NCBI RefSeq assembly: GCF_004217095.1
Contig: NZ_SHKO01000006.1
Span: 1-41,622, forward strand
Source of the DNA: Advenella incenata
GTDB taxonomy: Bacteria > Pseudomonadota > Gammaproteobacteria > Burkholderiales > Burkholderiaceae_B
Length of the DNA stretch: 41,622 nt
Direction: 5' to 3'
Shown piece after piece: positions 24,252 to 31,999 of this stretch. The notes under the pieces are model-generated. The model searched no databases. It saw nothing but the letters and a program-made list of their open reading frames with translations, and was not told where the DNA came from. A program made the position numbers and the translations under genes. The stretch's first letter is position 1; the number at the start of each line of letters is the position of its first letter.

Positions 24252-24927
24252 GGAACACCTTTTGGAAAACTGAATTCAGATTGTCTTCAACACCAACGGC
24301 CAGCCGAGATGCAGCAAGCAGCGACGCTAATCTACGTTTTTCATCGGTGTCAGTTTCTGCTTTTAGTTTAGTTTTGATGGTTTCATTCATTTCTGCCGCT
24401 TCGCGGATACTCAAGTCTTTGAGCATTGGGAACAGGTCAGATTGATAGATAACAGACTCAGTTTGCAGGCCGAGTTCTTTGCAGTAGGTAGCCAATTTTG
24501 GGAATAGGCTTTCTACGGTTTCGTCCTGGTCAACCATGTTGAAAATGATGCGGATTTTATTAGCAGGGATGCCGATATCGAGCAGTTGCGCGATAGTCTG
24601 CATTGTGTCGATTTGCTGCTTTTGACTTGGCACGGTAGGAACAACATAAAAATCAAAATCTTCATGTGAGCCTTTGAGCTTTCGCATTTCACTGATTGTT
24701 GTCTCGATATTTGAACTACCAATATCTACGACTACATTGTCATGAATAGCGAGTTCAACCAGAACATCTTTAAAATTTTTACCCTTGAAATGCGGCGATT
24801 CAATGTCTGAATCATTGATTGTCTCGATAGGGATAATGATGCTGTCGGTCAATCTTGGCATCAACAAATGCTTCGCAATGGTTGATTTGCCTACATTTCC
24901 TGAATTATTTAGGACTGCGATTTTCAT
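24244..24927 (-). CDS. StbB/TraL-like ParA-family ATPase
   Basis: The 227-residue P-loop protein begins MKIAVLNNSGNVGKSTIAKH, a deviant Walker A lacking the first Lys of true ParA. VVVDIGSSN fills the switch position and YVVPTVPSQKQQ follows. Plasmid StbB proteins of this type position plasmids or aid conjugation. It has its own TTTAC-array promoter and lies between SRAP and the StbC-like gene. Confidence 0.8.
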   Translation of the reverse strand: MKIAVLNNSGNVGKSTIAKHLLMPRLTDSIIIPIETINDSDIESPHFKGKNFKDVLVELAIHDNVVVDIGSSNIETTISEMRKLKGSHEDFDFYVVPTVPSQKQQIDTMQTIAQLLDIGIPANKIRIIFNMVDQDETVESLFPKLATYCKELGLQTESVIYQSDLFPMLKDLSIREAAEMNETIKTKLKAETDTDEKRRLASLLAASRLAVGVEDNLNSVFQKVFHE

Positions 24928-24961
24928 TTACTTGCACCTTTGACGTGAATCATTAGTGCTT

Positions 24962-25002
24962 ATTCTAATTTTAGTAAATGAAAAAGTAAACTGTTTTGTA
25001 AA
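24962..25002 (-). promoter_or_regulatory. TTTAC-array promoter of the stbB-like operon
   Basis: Minus-strand TTTAC units lie at 24974, 24986 and 24998 (lower coordinates), 12 bp apart. The middle unit is the -35 (TTTACT) and TAGAAT (24962-24967) is the -10, spacer 17. The distal half is identical to those before 8629 and the ssb operon. Confidence 0.85.
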
Positions 25003-25021
25003 TTAATAAATGTAATTTGTC

Positions 25022-25038
25022 GTTTCTCGTCGCGAAAC
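25022..25038 (+). repeat. 17-bp dispersed element, copy 4 (variant)
   Basis: GTTTCTCGTCGCGAAAC differs at two central bases from the consensus but keeps both GTTTC/GAAAC arms. It lies between the SRAP stop and the stbB promoter. Confidence 0.75.
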
Positions 25039-25060
25039 TGCCCTACTCTTTATCTTTGGC

Positions 25061-25675
25061 TTAAACCGGCTTAAAAATGAATGTGTCCTGATCTTCGATT
25101 GGCTGTATGAGGCTTTGTCTATCCCCATCTGAACCAGTTAGCCACATCATATAATCTTCTTTTTCAAGAAGCAGTGGCGCTCTGTCGTGGGCCTGTTTAA
25201 GTGGGGTATTCATTCCTGGCGCTACAGTCAGCATTGAAAAAACCTCTATTTTTTCCCCGGTATCTCTATCAGTCTCTGTCTCGTAGATCCCTGCTGCACC
25301 AAATAATGGCCGGTCTTTAATTCCGATCCAAGTTTTGATTTTGGCTCCTTCATCATTTACCGGCCATTCGTACCAACCATTCATTGGAATTATGCATCTT
25401 GCAGTTTCATATGCTTTTTTAAAACTACGTTTGGAAGTTATTTCTTCGGATTTGGCATTGATCAGATTATGTGCAATTATCCGTCCGCTTTTACCGGGCC
25501 AATATTTAATAAAACCCCATTGTTTTGTGTGCATTTGAAATCCGCTGTTCTCGTCAAATAAAAGCACGGGCACTGGATTTGTCGGTCTAATTTCTTTTTG
25601 CCCTTCAAAGCCATTCCAATCTACACCTTGGAATTCTTTCTGATTCGGTTTTGAAAAATCATATCGACCACACAT
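25061..25675 (-). CDS. SRAP-domain protein (YedK/HMCES type)
   Basis: The 204-residue protein starts MCGRYDF, exposing the catalytic Cys2 that forms a thiazolidine crosslink with abasic sites in single-stranded DNA. It also has NLINAKSEE, RCIIPMNGWYEW (active-site Glu) and QAHDRAPLLL (His). These are all the SRAP hallmarks. It lies between the TraK-like and StbB-like genes beside oriT, where most plasmids have no such gene. It may shield abasic lesions in transferred single strands; that role is inference. Confidence 0.93.
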   Translation of the reverse strand: MCGRYDFSKPNQKEFQGVDWNGFEGQKEIRPTNPVPVLLFDENSGFQMHTKQWGFIKYWPGKSGRIIAHNLINAKSEEITSKRSFKKAYETARCIIPMNGWYEWPVNDEGAKIKTWIGIKDRPLFGAAGIYETETDRDTGEKIEVFSMLTVAPGMNTPLKQAHDRAPLLLEKEDYMMWLTGSDGDRQSLIQPIEDQDTFIFKPV

Positions 25676-25690
25676 TTCTCGCCCCTAAAA

Positions 25691-25707
25691 GTTTCTCCAC
25701 GCGAAAC
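25691..25707 (+). repeat. 17-bp dispersed element, copy 5
   Basis: Exact GTTTCTCCACGCGAAAC, abutting the stop codon of the TraK-like gene (its outer G is the last base of TAG) and 16 bases before the SRAP start. Confidence 0.9.
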
Positions 25708-26234
25708 TAATTATCTCGCATTTCCTTTAATTGTTCTTCTTGCGATTTTCCGAGAAACGCTGCCAACCTTTCTTTGTGTGTCCTGTTATCGCTGCTTGCT
25801 GGCAATTCTGAGCTAGAAGGGTTGTTTTTACTTGAATCAGATGAAATTGATTTCGGTAGGGGAGAATTAGCAGAACCTGGCAGATTTACGCTCTGGAAAT
25901 CTGCTTTCGCCTCATTTTTAATATCACCAGTAATTAACGGTTCAACTTCAAGTGTGTATGGCGAAGTTTGGGGCGCACCAGTTTTTGGTACATGAGGATC
26001 GTTTTCCGTGGCTTTTGATTCTAATGTGTTGGTATTGATATTTTCTTTTAGCCATTGATAGATGACTGTTCTACCAACCTTAATTTCCAGAAAATGCACA
26101 AACTCAACAATCTGTTGCTTGGTGTAGCCACTCTTAAGCAGATCGATGATTTGTGTTTGGATGGCGAATAGCGCAGTGCTCGATTTGGGTAAATGGCTTG
26201 ATTTGAACTCTTGGAGCTTTTGGTCGTAATCCAT
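25707..26234 (-). CDS. TraK-like oriT-binding protein (tentative)
   Basis: The 175-residue protein has an HTH-like N-terminal domain (residues 20-65: IIDLLKSGYTKQQIVEFVHFL, VGRTVIYQWL) resembling the pattern of IncP TraK (a Gly-Tyr turn, then a Tyr/Phe helix). A long low-complexity Ser/Pro/Lys tail (residues 70-175) follows. IncP TraK binds the oriT leader next to its own gene. Here four or more 18-bp direct repeats lie just upstream (26267-26450), the expected site. Confidence 0.6.
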   Translation of the reverse strand: MDYDQKLQEFKSSHLPKSSTALFAIQTQIIDLLKSGYTKQQIVEFVHFLEIKVGRTVIYQWLKENINTNTLESKATENDPHVPKTGAPQTSPYTLEVEPLITGDIKNEAKADFQSVNLPGSANSPLPKSISSDSSKNNPSSSELPASSDNRTHKERLAAFLGKSQEEQLKEMRDN

Positions 26235-26460
26235 TTTTTTCCAATAAATCCGTAAATATACATATACGTTCGATTTTATCCATATTTGTGCGAATAAATC
26301 CAGATGTTCATTAATTTTAAGAAAAATGGATATTTTTTAATCCTATGTCGTCCGTAAAATTGTTGTTTATTCCGCAGATTGTACAAATTTATCCATAATA
26401 CATACATATTCGTACAGATTAATCCGGAATAATCCGGTTTCGTACAGTTTCAGTAGAGAA
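26235..26460. repeat. Direct repeats in the oriT leader
   Basis: An AT-rich stretch carries 18-bp direct repeats of the form YGTACRAATTTATCCATA: CGTTCGATTTTATCCATA (26267), TGTGCGAATAAATCCAGA (26287), TGTACAAATTTATCCATA (26380) and CGTACAGATTAATCCGGA (26411). There is a half copy (CGTACAGTTT, 26441), and AATAAATCCG at 26243 may be a further relic. They sit between the TraK-like start and the oriT hairpins and should bind a relaxosome protein. Promoters for the divergent traK-like and mobC genes must also lie here but are not clear. Confidence 0.7.
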
Positions 26461-26596
26461 AAGCTGCTTTTTATGTCTTTGCATAAAAAGGCACTATTGG
26501 TATGTTTACACTTCGGCTACGCCTTGGTAAAATACCAGTGCCAAAGGGGAGTCCCTTTGAAACCCTAAAGGCTACGCCTTTACCCTTGAAACTATA
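26461..26596. other. Probable oriT: hairpin cluster before mobC
   Basis: Consecutive perfect stems are CTTTTTATG/CATAAAAAG (26467-26490), GCACT...GGTAT/ATACC-AGTGC (26491-26541, 3-base bulge), CAAAGGG-GAGT-CCCTTTG (26542-26559) and AAAGG-ctacg-CCTTT near 26570. Position between the divergent TraK-like and mobC/relaxase genes makes this the transfer origin. I do not see a textbook nic sequence and do not assign the cleavage site. Confidence 0.75.
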
Positions 26597-26613
26597 GTTT
26601 CGCGTGGAGAAAC
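26597..26613 (-). repeat. 17-bp dispersed element, copy 6; supplies the mobC RBS
   Basis: Plus strand reads GTTTCGCGTGGAGAAAC. Its GGAGA (26606-26610) is the only Shine-Dalgarno sequence for the TTG start of mobC 7 bases later, so a protein bound here or its mRNA copy could directly control relaxosome synthesis. Confidence 0.9.
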
Positions 26614-26617
26614 TACA

Positions 26618-26989
26618 TTGACGCCCGTTAAACAGAAGCGCAATTCCAGTAAAACTGCAGTCGTATCATTTCGTATTAGCAACGAAACATACGAGCGTTT
26701 AACGTCCAATGCAGCCAAAGCGGGCATATCAACAAAGCTATGGCTTGAAAAGGCCATTCTCGAAAACCAAACAAAAATTGTCGAAAGAGCAAAACCCAAT
26801 CGTGATTTATCCGATTTGGTTGTTCAGGTGAACAGGGCAGGGAACAACATTAATCAAATAGCGCACAACTTGAATACTGCCGCCTTGACAAGCAAACTCA
26901 CCAAAGCCGAATGTGAGGATGCCCTTAAGCGACTCGATCACCTTAGAGCCCTTCTAAATGAGCTGATAAGCCATGCTAGCGAAAATTAG
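26618..26989 (+). CDS. mobC: MobC relaxosome accessory protein
   Basis: The 123-residue protein has an N-terminal ribbon-helix-helix-like part (TAVVSFRISNETYERLTSNA, GISTKLWLEKAI) and the MobC motif LVVQVNRAGNNINQIAHNLN. MobC proteins help melt oriT for the relaxase. The start is TTG, with GGAGA from the 17-bp element as ribosome binding site. It overlaps the relaxase gene by 17 bases. Confidence 0.92.
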   Translation: MTPVKQKRNSSKTAVVSFRISNETYERLTSNAAKAGISTKLWLEKAILENQTKIVERAKPNRDLSDLVVQVNRAGNNINQIAHNLNTAALTSKLTKAECEDALKRLDHLRALLNELISHASEN

Positions 26990-29708
26990 TTCCGGTGTTT
27001 CTGGCATCCGCGAGTATTTAGAAAGCGGACGCAAACAAGGTCGAGAATATGACAGAGACTTAATTGACCGGAGAGTGGTGCTTGATGGTGATATCGAAGT
27101 TATGGACCATGCAATTTCCCTGATTGACACTAAACAAGAAGGCGATAGCCGATATTTACACATTACCCTCAGTTTTGCCGAACACTTTACCGAACAAGCT
27201 AATTTAGAGCCAGGGCAAATTAACTTAGAAACCATCAGGCAAGTCACACAGCAATATAAGCAGGATTTGATGGCTGCGTTTGAGGCAGAGGAATATGTTT
27301 TTTACGCTGAAGCTCATATTCCTATCGTGACGCATGACATACATTCTAAGACTGGCGAATCAATAGAACGCCTGCCACATGTACATATCGTCATTCCTAC
27401 TAAAAATCTAATTAATGATCGATATCTAAACCCCCTTGGCTATGGGAATGTGCATTTTCATGATGCAATTCAGGAAAAGATCAACAATGATTTTTCTCTA
27501 AAAAGCCCCGATGATGCTCCACGTGAAACAATTCGAGAGACAAACCTTGTTCGCCATGTACCGAACTTTGTTGATAACGTTAAATCGTTACGACAGGGCA
27601 TCATTGAGCGTGCAGAACTGTCAGAGGCGAAAACCCTGGACGACATAGCGGCTATCGCTGCTGACTATGGTGAAGTAAAGATTCGTAAAGGCAGGGATGG
27701 CGACTACATAAATGTAAAACCCGCCTGGGCCAGCAAGGGTGTCAATCTCAAGGAATTGACCGCAAAAACTCTACCTTTACAGCGCGAGAAAGAATCCACG
27801 CCACAAAGACCACCCGCAGAACATATGCAATCCATGGTGAAACAGTGGACTGAGCGACGCGCTTTAGAAGCACGGTATGTATCGAGTGCCGGCAGACGAA
27901 GCGCGTATGCAGCTATGACCGAGCCAGATAGGCAAACATGGCTTGAGGAACGTAGAGAAAATACCCGAGATACGGTAGTCCGAAAACTTAATGAGGGACT
28001 TTATGAATCAAGAAAAATTAATGGAAAAACTGATCGACAGAATGAACGAGCAGAGCCAGGCATTAGCCATGATGGCCGATCTGAATCAAGTATTGGTGGA
28101 AAAAGTCACCAAGATATCGGAACTCCTGGCGCACCGAGACAAGCAACTGACCGAGGATCAGATTTTGCAGAGTCTTCAAAAGCTGATGCATCCAATATCA
28201 ACAGACCTAGCCGAAATCAAAGAAAGGCTGGAATAATCAGAGGAAATCACTATGAAACAGCGAAATATCGAGGATATAAGCCCAGTGTTGCAGCAGTTGG
28301 ACAGTTCCCGCCTCCCCAAAGAATTCACCGTTTGCGAAACCTGTCCGAACTCGGTATGGTTCAGCTCGAAAGAGAGTCTGAGTTGCTACTGCCGCGTGAT
28401 GTTTCTAGTAACGTGGACGAACGCCAAGCCGCAGACTTTGACGGATTGCGACGGGTTGAATCTGGGCGGGGATCAGCCGAGCGAGGAATAAATAATGAGC
28501 ATCCCCTTTCAGAGAGCATTCAACGCATTGGAAAACGCCAGATTACATGCATCGAGATGCTTACACAGTCAACGCAAGCTGCAGGCCGCATTGACACAAC
28601 TGGAATCGACCCTGAATCCACCCAGCTTGTCTTCGGCCGAGTTCAATCGATTCTTGAAGGAGAGATACACAGAGCTGGCCAAAATCAAAAAAACCTTGAA
28701 AGACAGGCAAGCGTAATTTCTCACCTGATGGCCGACAGAGCGCCATCAATAAGTGATAAACGACTGAAAACAGAAACCAGCCCCGCATTAGTGTTGGATG
28801 CAGCAGCCAAACACTATGGAATCAACCTGCAGGAATACAGTATCGGCGCAGGCAAGGATGGGACGCCACGAATTTTCCATGCCAGCCGTCAATACAATTT
28901 AGGCGATTTTTTTACTAAACACCTGAATAAGCCCTGGGACGAAGCAAAACCGATCCTAAAGGATTGTTATTACGCGACCTTATCTGAAGCACTTCCTACA
29001 CCGGACAAGGCGCTATGGCACAGTTTCAATGAATGGCGTAGCCACTCAATGAAACACCGTCAGAATGAGAAACAGACCCTTCAAGCGTCCTTACGTAAAG
29101 AAGTGCTGGCAACCCGAGAACACTACAAAAAACAAAAGGCGCATGCCTATCAACAGAAAGGCCCTGAACGACATACCTTGTTAGCAGAGGCCCGAGCAAA
29201 CCGCATCGATGCGTTAGAACGCATTACACAAGCAAGACAACAAGGCTATGAAGATTTGAAATTTCCAGGCAGAAATGCAGAGTATCGGATTTTTCTAACC
29301 AGTCTTGCGCAAAATGGTGATTTGGCAGCATTGGCCGAACTTCGCCGTACCAAGCGGGTGTACCCGCAGCCGGAGCCTGACTTTATCAATGGCGCAAAAA
29401 GTAAGACAGTGTTGCCATTGCCAAACTACACGATAGATAGCGCAGGTAATGTCGTTTACTCAGACAGAGGGCATGCCGTGGTTAAAGATTCTGTACGTGG
29501 TATTGAGGTGCTTAACGCCGAAACACGTGCTTATGACCTGGCGCTAAAACTAGCAGTGAGTCGATATGGATCTTCGTTAACCTTAAACGGTGATCAGGCT
29601 TTTAAAACCGCAATGCTGGAAGCAGCAAAGCGCAGCGGCTTAGAGTTGAATTTACGCGATAGCGATAATCCCAATAAATCTATTAAAACTCAACCCCGCG
29701 AACGATAA
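26973..29708 (+). CDS. MOB_P-type relaxase with LPD7-like C-terminal domain
   Basis: The 911-residue protein has an N-terminal relaxase domain with the three-His pattern EAHIP (His115) and LPHVHIVIPTKN (His136, His138); the nucleophile is probably Tyr15 or Tyr26. Residues about 340-590 look unconserved and carry three nested genes in another frame. A basic helical stretch follows. Residues about 790-900 (NVVYSDRGHAVVKDS, AYDLALKLAVSRYGSSLTLNG, AAKRSGLEL) match the LPD7 domain found behind many relaxases. It nicks and leads oriT DNA into the T4SS. No helicase domain is seen. Confidence 0.92.
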   Translation: MLAKISSGVSGIREYLESGRKQGREYDRDLIDRRVVLDGDIEVMDHAISLIDTKQEGDSRYLHITLSFAEHFTEQANLEPGQINLETIRQVTQQYKQDLMAAFEAEEYVFYAEAHIPIVTHDIHSKTGESIERLPHVHIVIPTKNLINDRYLNPLGYGNVHFHDAIQEKINNDFSLKSPDDAPRETIRETNLVRHVPNFVDNVKSLRQGIIERAELSEAKTLDDIAAIAADYGEVKIRKGRDGDYINVKPAWASKGVNLKELTAKTLPLQREKESTPQRPPAEHMQSMVKQWTERRALEARYVSSAGRRSAYAAMTEPDRQTWLEERRENTRDTVVRKLNEGLYESRKINGKTDRQNERAEPGISHDGRSESSIGGKSHQDIGTPGAPRQATDRGSDFAESSKADASNINRPSRNQRKAGIIRGNHYETAKYRGYKPSVAAVGQFPPPQRIHRLRNLSELGMVQLERESELLLPRDVSSNVDERQAADFDGLRRVESGRGSAERGINNEHPLSESIQRIGKRQITCIEMLTQSTQAAGRIDTTGIDPESTQLVFGRVQSILEGEIHRAGQNQKNLERQASVISHLMADRAPSISDKRLKTETSPALVLDAAAKHYGINLQEYSIGAGKDGTPRIFHASRQYNLGDFFTKHLNKPWDEAKPILKDCYYATLSEALPTPDKALWHSFNEWRSHSMKHRQNEKQTLQASLRKEVLATREHYKKQKAHAYQQKGPERHTLLAEARANRIDALERITQARQQGYEDLKFPGRNAEYRIFLTSLAQNGDLAALAELRRTKRVYPQPEPDFINGAKSKTVLPLPNYTIDSAGNVVYSDRGHAVVKDSVRGIEVLNAETRAYDLALKLAVSRYGSSLTLNGDQAFKTAMLEAAKRSGLELNLRDSDNPNKSIKTQPRER
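27991..28236 (+). CDS. Nested gene 1 in the relaxase: coiled-coil protein
   Basis: This 81-residue product in the frame shifted from the relaxase is a clean amphipathic helix protein (LMEKLIDRMNEQSQALAMMA, VTKISELLAHRDKQLTEDQI). No strong ribosome binding site precedes the first ATG (27991); ATG 28003 in NQEKLMEKL context is possible. It is followed closely by two more ORFs in the same frame with good ribosome binding sites, like the mbeB/mbeD genes nested in ColE1 mbeA. Confidence 0.6.
   Translation: MRDFMNQEKLMEKLIDRMNEQSQALAMMADLNQVLVEKVTKISELLAHRDKQLTEDQILQSLQKLMHPISTDLAEIKERLE
28252..28491 (+). CDS. Nested gene 2 in the relaxase: Cys-rich protein
   Basis: The 79-residue product has VCETCPNSVWF and, 17 residues on, SCYCRVMF, a CxxC...CxC arrangement that suggests a metal site or Fe-S ligand set. 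AGAGGA precedes the ATG at the right distance, 15 bases after nested gene 1 stops. I recall similar CETCP...W proteins beside other relaxases, without a known function. Confidence 0.7.
   Translation: MKQRNIEDISPVLQQLDSSRLPKEFTVCETCPNSVWFSSKESLSCYCRVMFLVTWTNAKPQTLTDCDGLNLGGDQPSEE
28495..28716 (+). CDS. Nested gene 3 in the relaxase: small helical protein
   Basis: The 73-residue helical, basic product (FNALENARLHASRCLHSQRK, FLKERYTELAKIKKTLKDRQA) starts 3 bases after nested gene 2, with GAGGAA upstream. Length and composition recall MbeD/MobE-type mobilisation proteins. The tight spacing of all three ORFs in one alternative frame makes chance unlikely. Confidence 0.65.
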   Translation: MSIPFQRAFNALENARLHASRCLHSQRKLQAALTQLESTLNPPSLSSAEFNRFLKERYTELAKIKKTLKDRQA

Positions 29709-29717
29709 GAGGCATTT

Positions 29718-31553
29718 ATGAAACTATTCATCGCTGAAAAACCATCTGTTGCCAAAGCCATTGCAGAACAACTTGGAACCCCAATGAGAAAGGAGGGATA
29801 TTGGATCAGTGGAGACAACTACATTACCAATTGTGCCGGGCACCTTTTTGAAATGGCCCCACCTGATGCCTATTCAGAAGAATATAAACGCTGGGTCATG
29901 GACTCATTGCCTATTATTCCCGATGCCTGGAAGTTGCAGCCAAAAGAGCAAACAAAGAAACAGCTCAAAATTATTGGAGAATTGCTCAAACGATCTGATG
30001 TCGATATGGTCATTCATGCGGGTGATCCAGATAACGAGGGGCAATTGCTGGTTGACGACGTTTTAGAGCATTTCAAAAACCGCAAACCCACGTACCGATT
30101 TTGGGTTTCCGCACAAGACCCTGTATCGATCCGCAACGGCCTGCAGGCGCTGAAATTGAATAAGGAGTACCAAGGCTACGGGCTGGCAGCAAAAGCGCGT
30201 CAGCGCGCCGATTGGCTCATTGGAATGAACTTTACCAGGGCATATACCTTGCTATCCCAGGCCAAAGGCCATAAGGGTACGACGACAATTGGCCGAGTCC
30301 AAACCCCGACACTGGCCTTAGTTGTCAAAAGAGATCGAGAAATCGAAAATTTCGTACCGATTCCCTATTACGTCATTACCGCGACGGTGAATGTTGGAAC
30401 GGGCCAACTGCTTATGCGTTGGAACCCCAAAGAGGGGCAACCAGGGCTTGATGAAGAAAACCGTCTTATCAATCCCCAGGTAGCGAAGGAACTGGTGAAT
30501 AAGGTCTTCCAGCAGACCGGCAAAATCACTCAGATTAAGCGCGAGAAGAAGCAAAACAATCAGCCTAAAGGCTTTTCCCTGACGGGCATCACTTTGAAGG
30601 CATCCAGCCTATATGGCTACGGCGCCGAAACAGTCTTAAAAATCTGCCAATCGCTCTATGAGAGGCACAAAATACTCACCTATCCAAGGACGGATTGCGA
30701 TTATTTACCCGAATCGCAGCATGAACTAGCGCCAACTATATTAGCGACTATTGCGGCCAATGTGCCTGCCTTACAAAGTTTTGTTGATGCAGCGAACCCG
30801 CATATCAAAAGCCCGATCTGGAACGACAAAAAAATCACGGCTCACCATGCCATCATCCCGACTGTTCTAAAGTGCGATCTTAATAACCTGACAGTTCAGG
30901 AACGTAATGTTTATATGCTGGTCGTGCAAAATTACCTGGCTCAATTTTTCCCTGCATATCAATACTGGCTAACAACCATTGATGCCGTTATTGAAGAAGA
31001 GCTATTTTGTGCGCGTGGTGCTGATGAAATTGAAAAGGGCTGGAAAGCCTTATTCCGGAACGAAGCACAAAACGAAGAAGAAGATATTCAACCTATACCG
31101 GCCATCGAGGAAGGCCAGGACGCGGCTTGCGACAATATCGAAGCCAAGCCAACAAAAACCAAACCGCCAAAGCGTTTTACTGAAGCAACACTTCAACTGG
31201 CAATGGAGAACATATATAAGTATGTTGATGATGCCGATGAAAAAGCACTTCTCAAAGAAGGGGATGGTATAGGCACTTCGGCCACTCGCGCAACGATCAT
31301 TTCTGAATTGCTGCGCAGAGAGTTTTTAGAAGCCGATAAAAAGTTTATCATTAGCACTGAGTCAGGCCGCCGACACATTGACCAGCTGCCGATTACACTG
31401 AAAAGCCCTGCAGTAACGGCTGCTTTTCAAACACTGTTATCTGAAATAAAAGACAACGCTATGACAGTTGACGATTTTCTTTTGATACAAAAAGAATTCG
31501 TGATTGATCAAATCATGGTTACAAAAAAATTGCTGACCAACCTTAAATCATAG
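29718..31553 (+). CDS. topB: DNA topoisomerase III (TraE/TopB type)
   Basis: The 611-residue type IA topoisomerase has a Toprim domain with Glu7 (FIAEKPSVAKAIAEQL) and GDPDNEG (Asp103, Asp105, Glu107), and active-site Tyr322 in ILTYPRTDCDYLP. The usual GIGTSATRATII motif lies near the C-terminus. No zinc-finger tail is present. IncP plasmids carry a comparable traE next to the relaxase. It may decatenate or remodel plasmid DNA during transfer. It starts 9 bases after the relaxase stop, so it is co-transcribed. Confidence 0.95.
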   Translation: MKLFIAEKPSVAKAIAEQLGTPMRKEGYWISGDNYITNCAGHLFEMAPPDAYSEEYKRWVMDSLPIIPDAWKLQPKEQTKKQLKIIGELLKRSDVDMVIHAGDPDNEGQLLVDDVLEHFKNRKPTYRFWVSAQDPVSIRNGLQALKLNKEYQGYGLAAKARQRADWLIGMNFTRAYTLLSQAKGHKGTTTIGRVQTPTLALVVKRDREIENFVPIPYYVITATVNVGTGQLLMRWNPKEGQPGLDEENRLINPQVAKELVNKVFQQTGKITQIKREKKQNNQPKGFSLTGITLKASSLYGYGAETVLKICQSLYERHKILTYPRTDCDYLPESQHELAPTILATIAANVPALQSFVDAANPHIKSPIWNDKKITAHHAIIPTVLKCDLNNLTVQERNVYMLVVQNYLAQFFPAYQYWLTTIDAVIEEELFCARGADEIEKGWKALFRNEAQNEEEDIQPIPAIEEGQDAACDNIEAKPTKTKPPKRFTEATLQLAMENIYKYVDDADEKALLKEGDGIGTSATRATIISELLRREFLEADKKFIISTESGRRHIDQLPITLKSPAVTAAFQTLLSEIKDNAMTVDDFLLIQKEFVIDQIMVTKKLLTNLKS

Positions 31554-31677
31554 TTAAGATTGACAGCAGCAGACGTTTTTTTGAAATTTCTCATTTTTTG
31601 GGATGAAGAAATAGTATATTCTTTTACACATCTACATCGAAAAGTAGTTCTGTATTAGAAACGTAAAGAGAGACACA

Positions 31678-31914
31678 ATGTTTTTTTCATTATCGCAAGT
31701 TGAAATCGTCAGTGCTGGTATGTTCAATAATCACGAAGAACTTAAAATTTCTGATGATCTGCTGGAAAGCGTTGCTGACCTTCAATTTACTATGATGATT
31801 AATGAAACTGAGTCAGTGCCCAAAGAAGTGATTGATCCTGGCCTGCTTGTTTGGTTTGATCACTTCTTAGAAACCAATATGACGAGCACCACACAAATGA
31901 CAGCAGCTGGATAA
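31678..31914 (+). CDS. Small acidic protein, unknown
   Basis: The 78-residue product is acidic with several Met and no known motif (ELKISDDLLESVADLQFTMM, DPGLLVWFDHFLE). GAGAGACACA precedes the ATG. It is a monocistronic unit between topB and a strong terminator at 31945-31973. TATATT near 31615 could be its -10. Confidence 0.55.
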   Translation: MFFSLSQVEIVSAGMFNNHEELKISDDLLESVADLQFTMMINETESVPKEVIDPGLLVWFDHFLETNMTSTTQMTAAG

Positions 31915-31944
31915 GCAGCTCAGTTGCTCCTATGGGGCAAATAG

Positions 31945-31973
31945 AAAAAGCCAATCAAAAGATTGGCTTTTTT
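31945..31973. terminator. Bidirectional terminator between 31678 gene and trbM
   Basis: AAAAAGCCAATC and GATTGGCTTTTT form a 12-bp stem with an AAAA loop and T-runs on both strands. It serves the rightward small gene and the leftward trbM. Confidence 0.9.
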
Positions 31974-31982
31974 AATGGATCA

Positions 31983-31999
31983 GTTTCGCGTGGAGAAAC
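31983..31999 (-). repeat. 17-bp dispersed element, copy 7
   Basis: Plus strand reads GTTTCGCGTGGAGAAAC. It abuts the stop codon of trbM (shared G of TAG), the same arrangement as copy 5 at the end of the TraK-like gene. Confidence 0.9.

Noticed and set aside
27516-27529. GCTCCACGTGAAAC in the relaxase gene, half of the 17-bp element
   Set aside because: The left arm is missing and it lies in well-conserved coding sequence; taken as chance.
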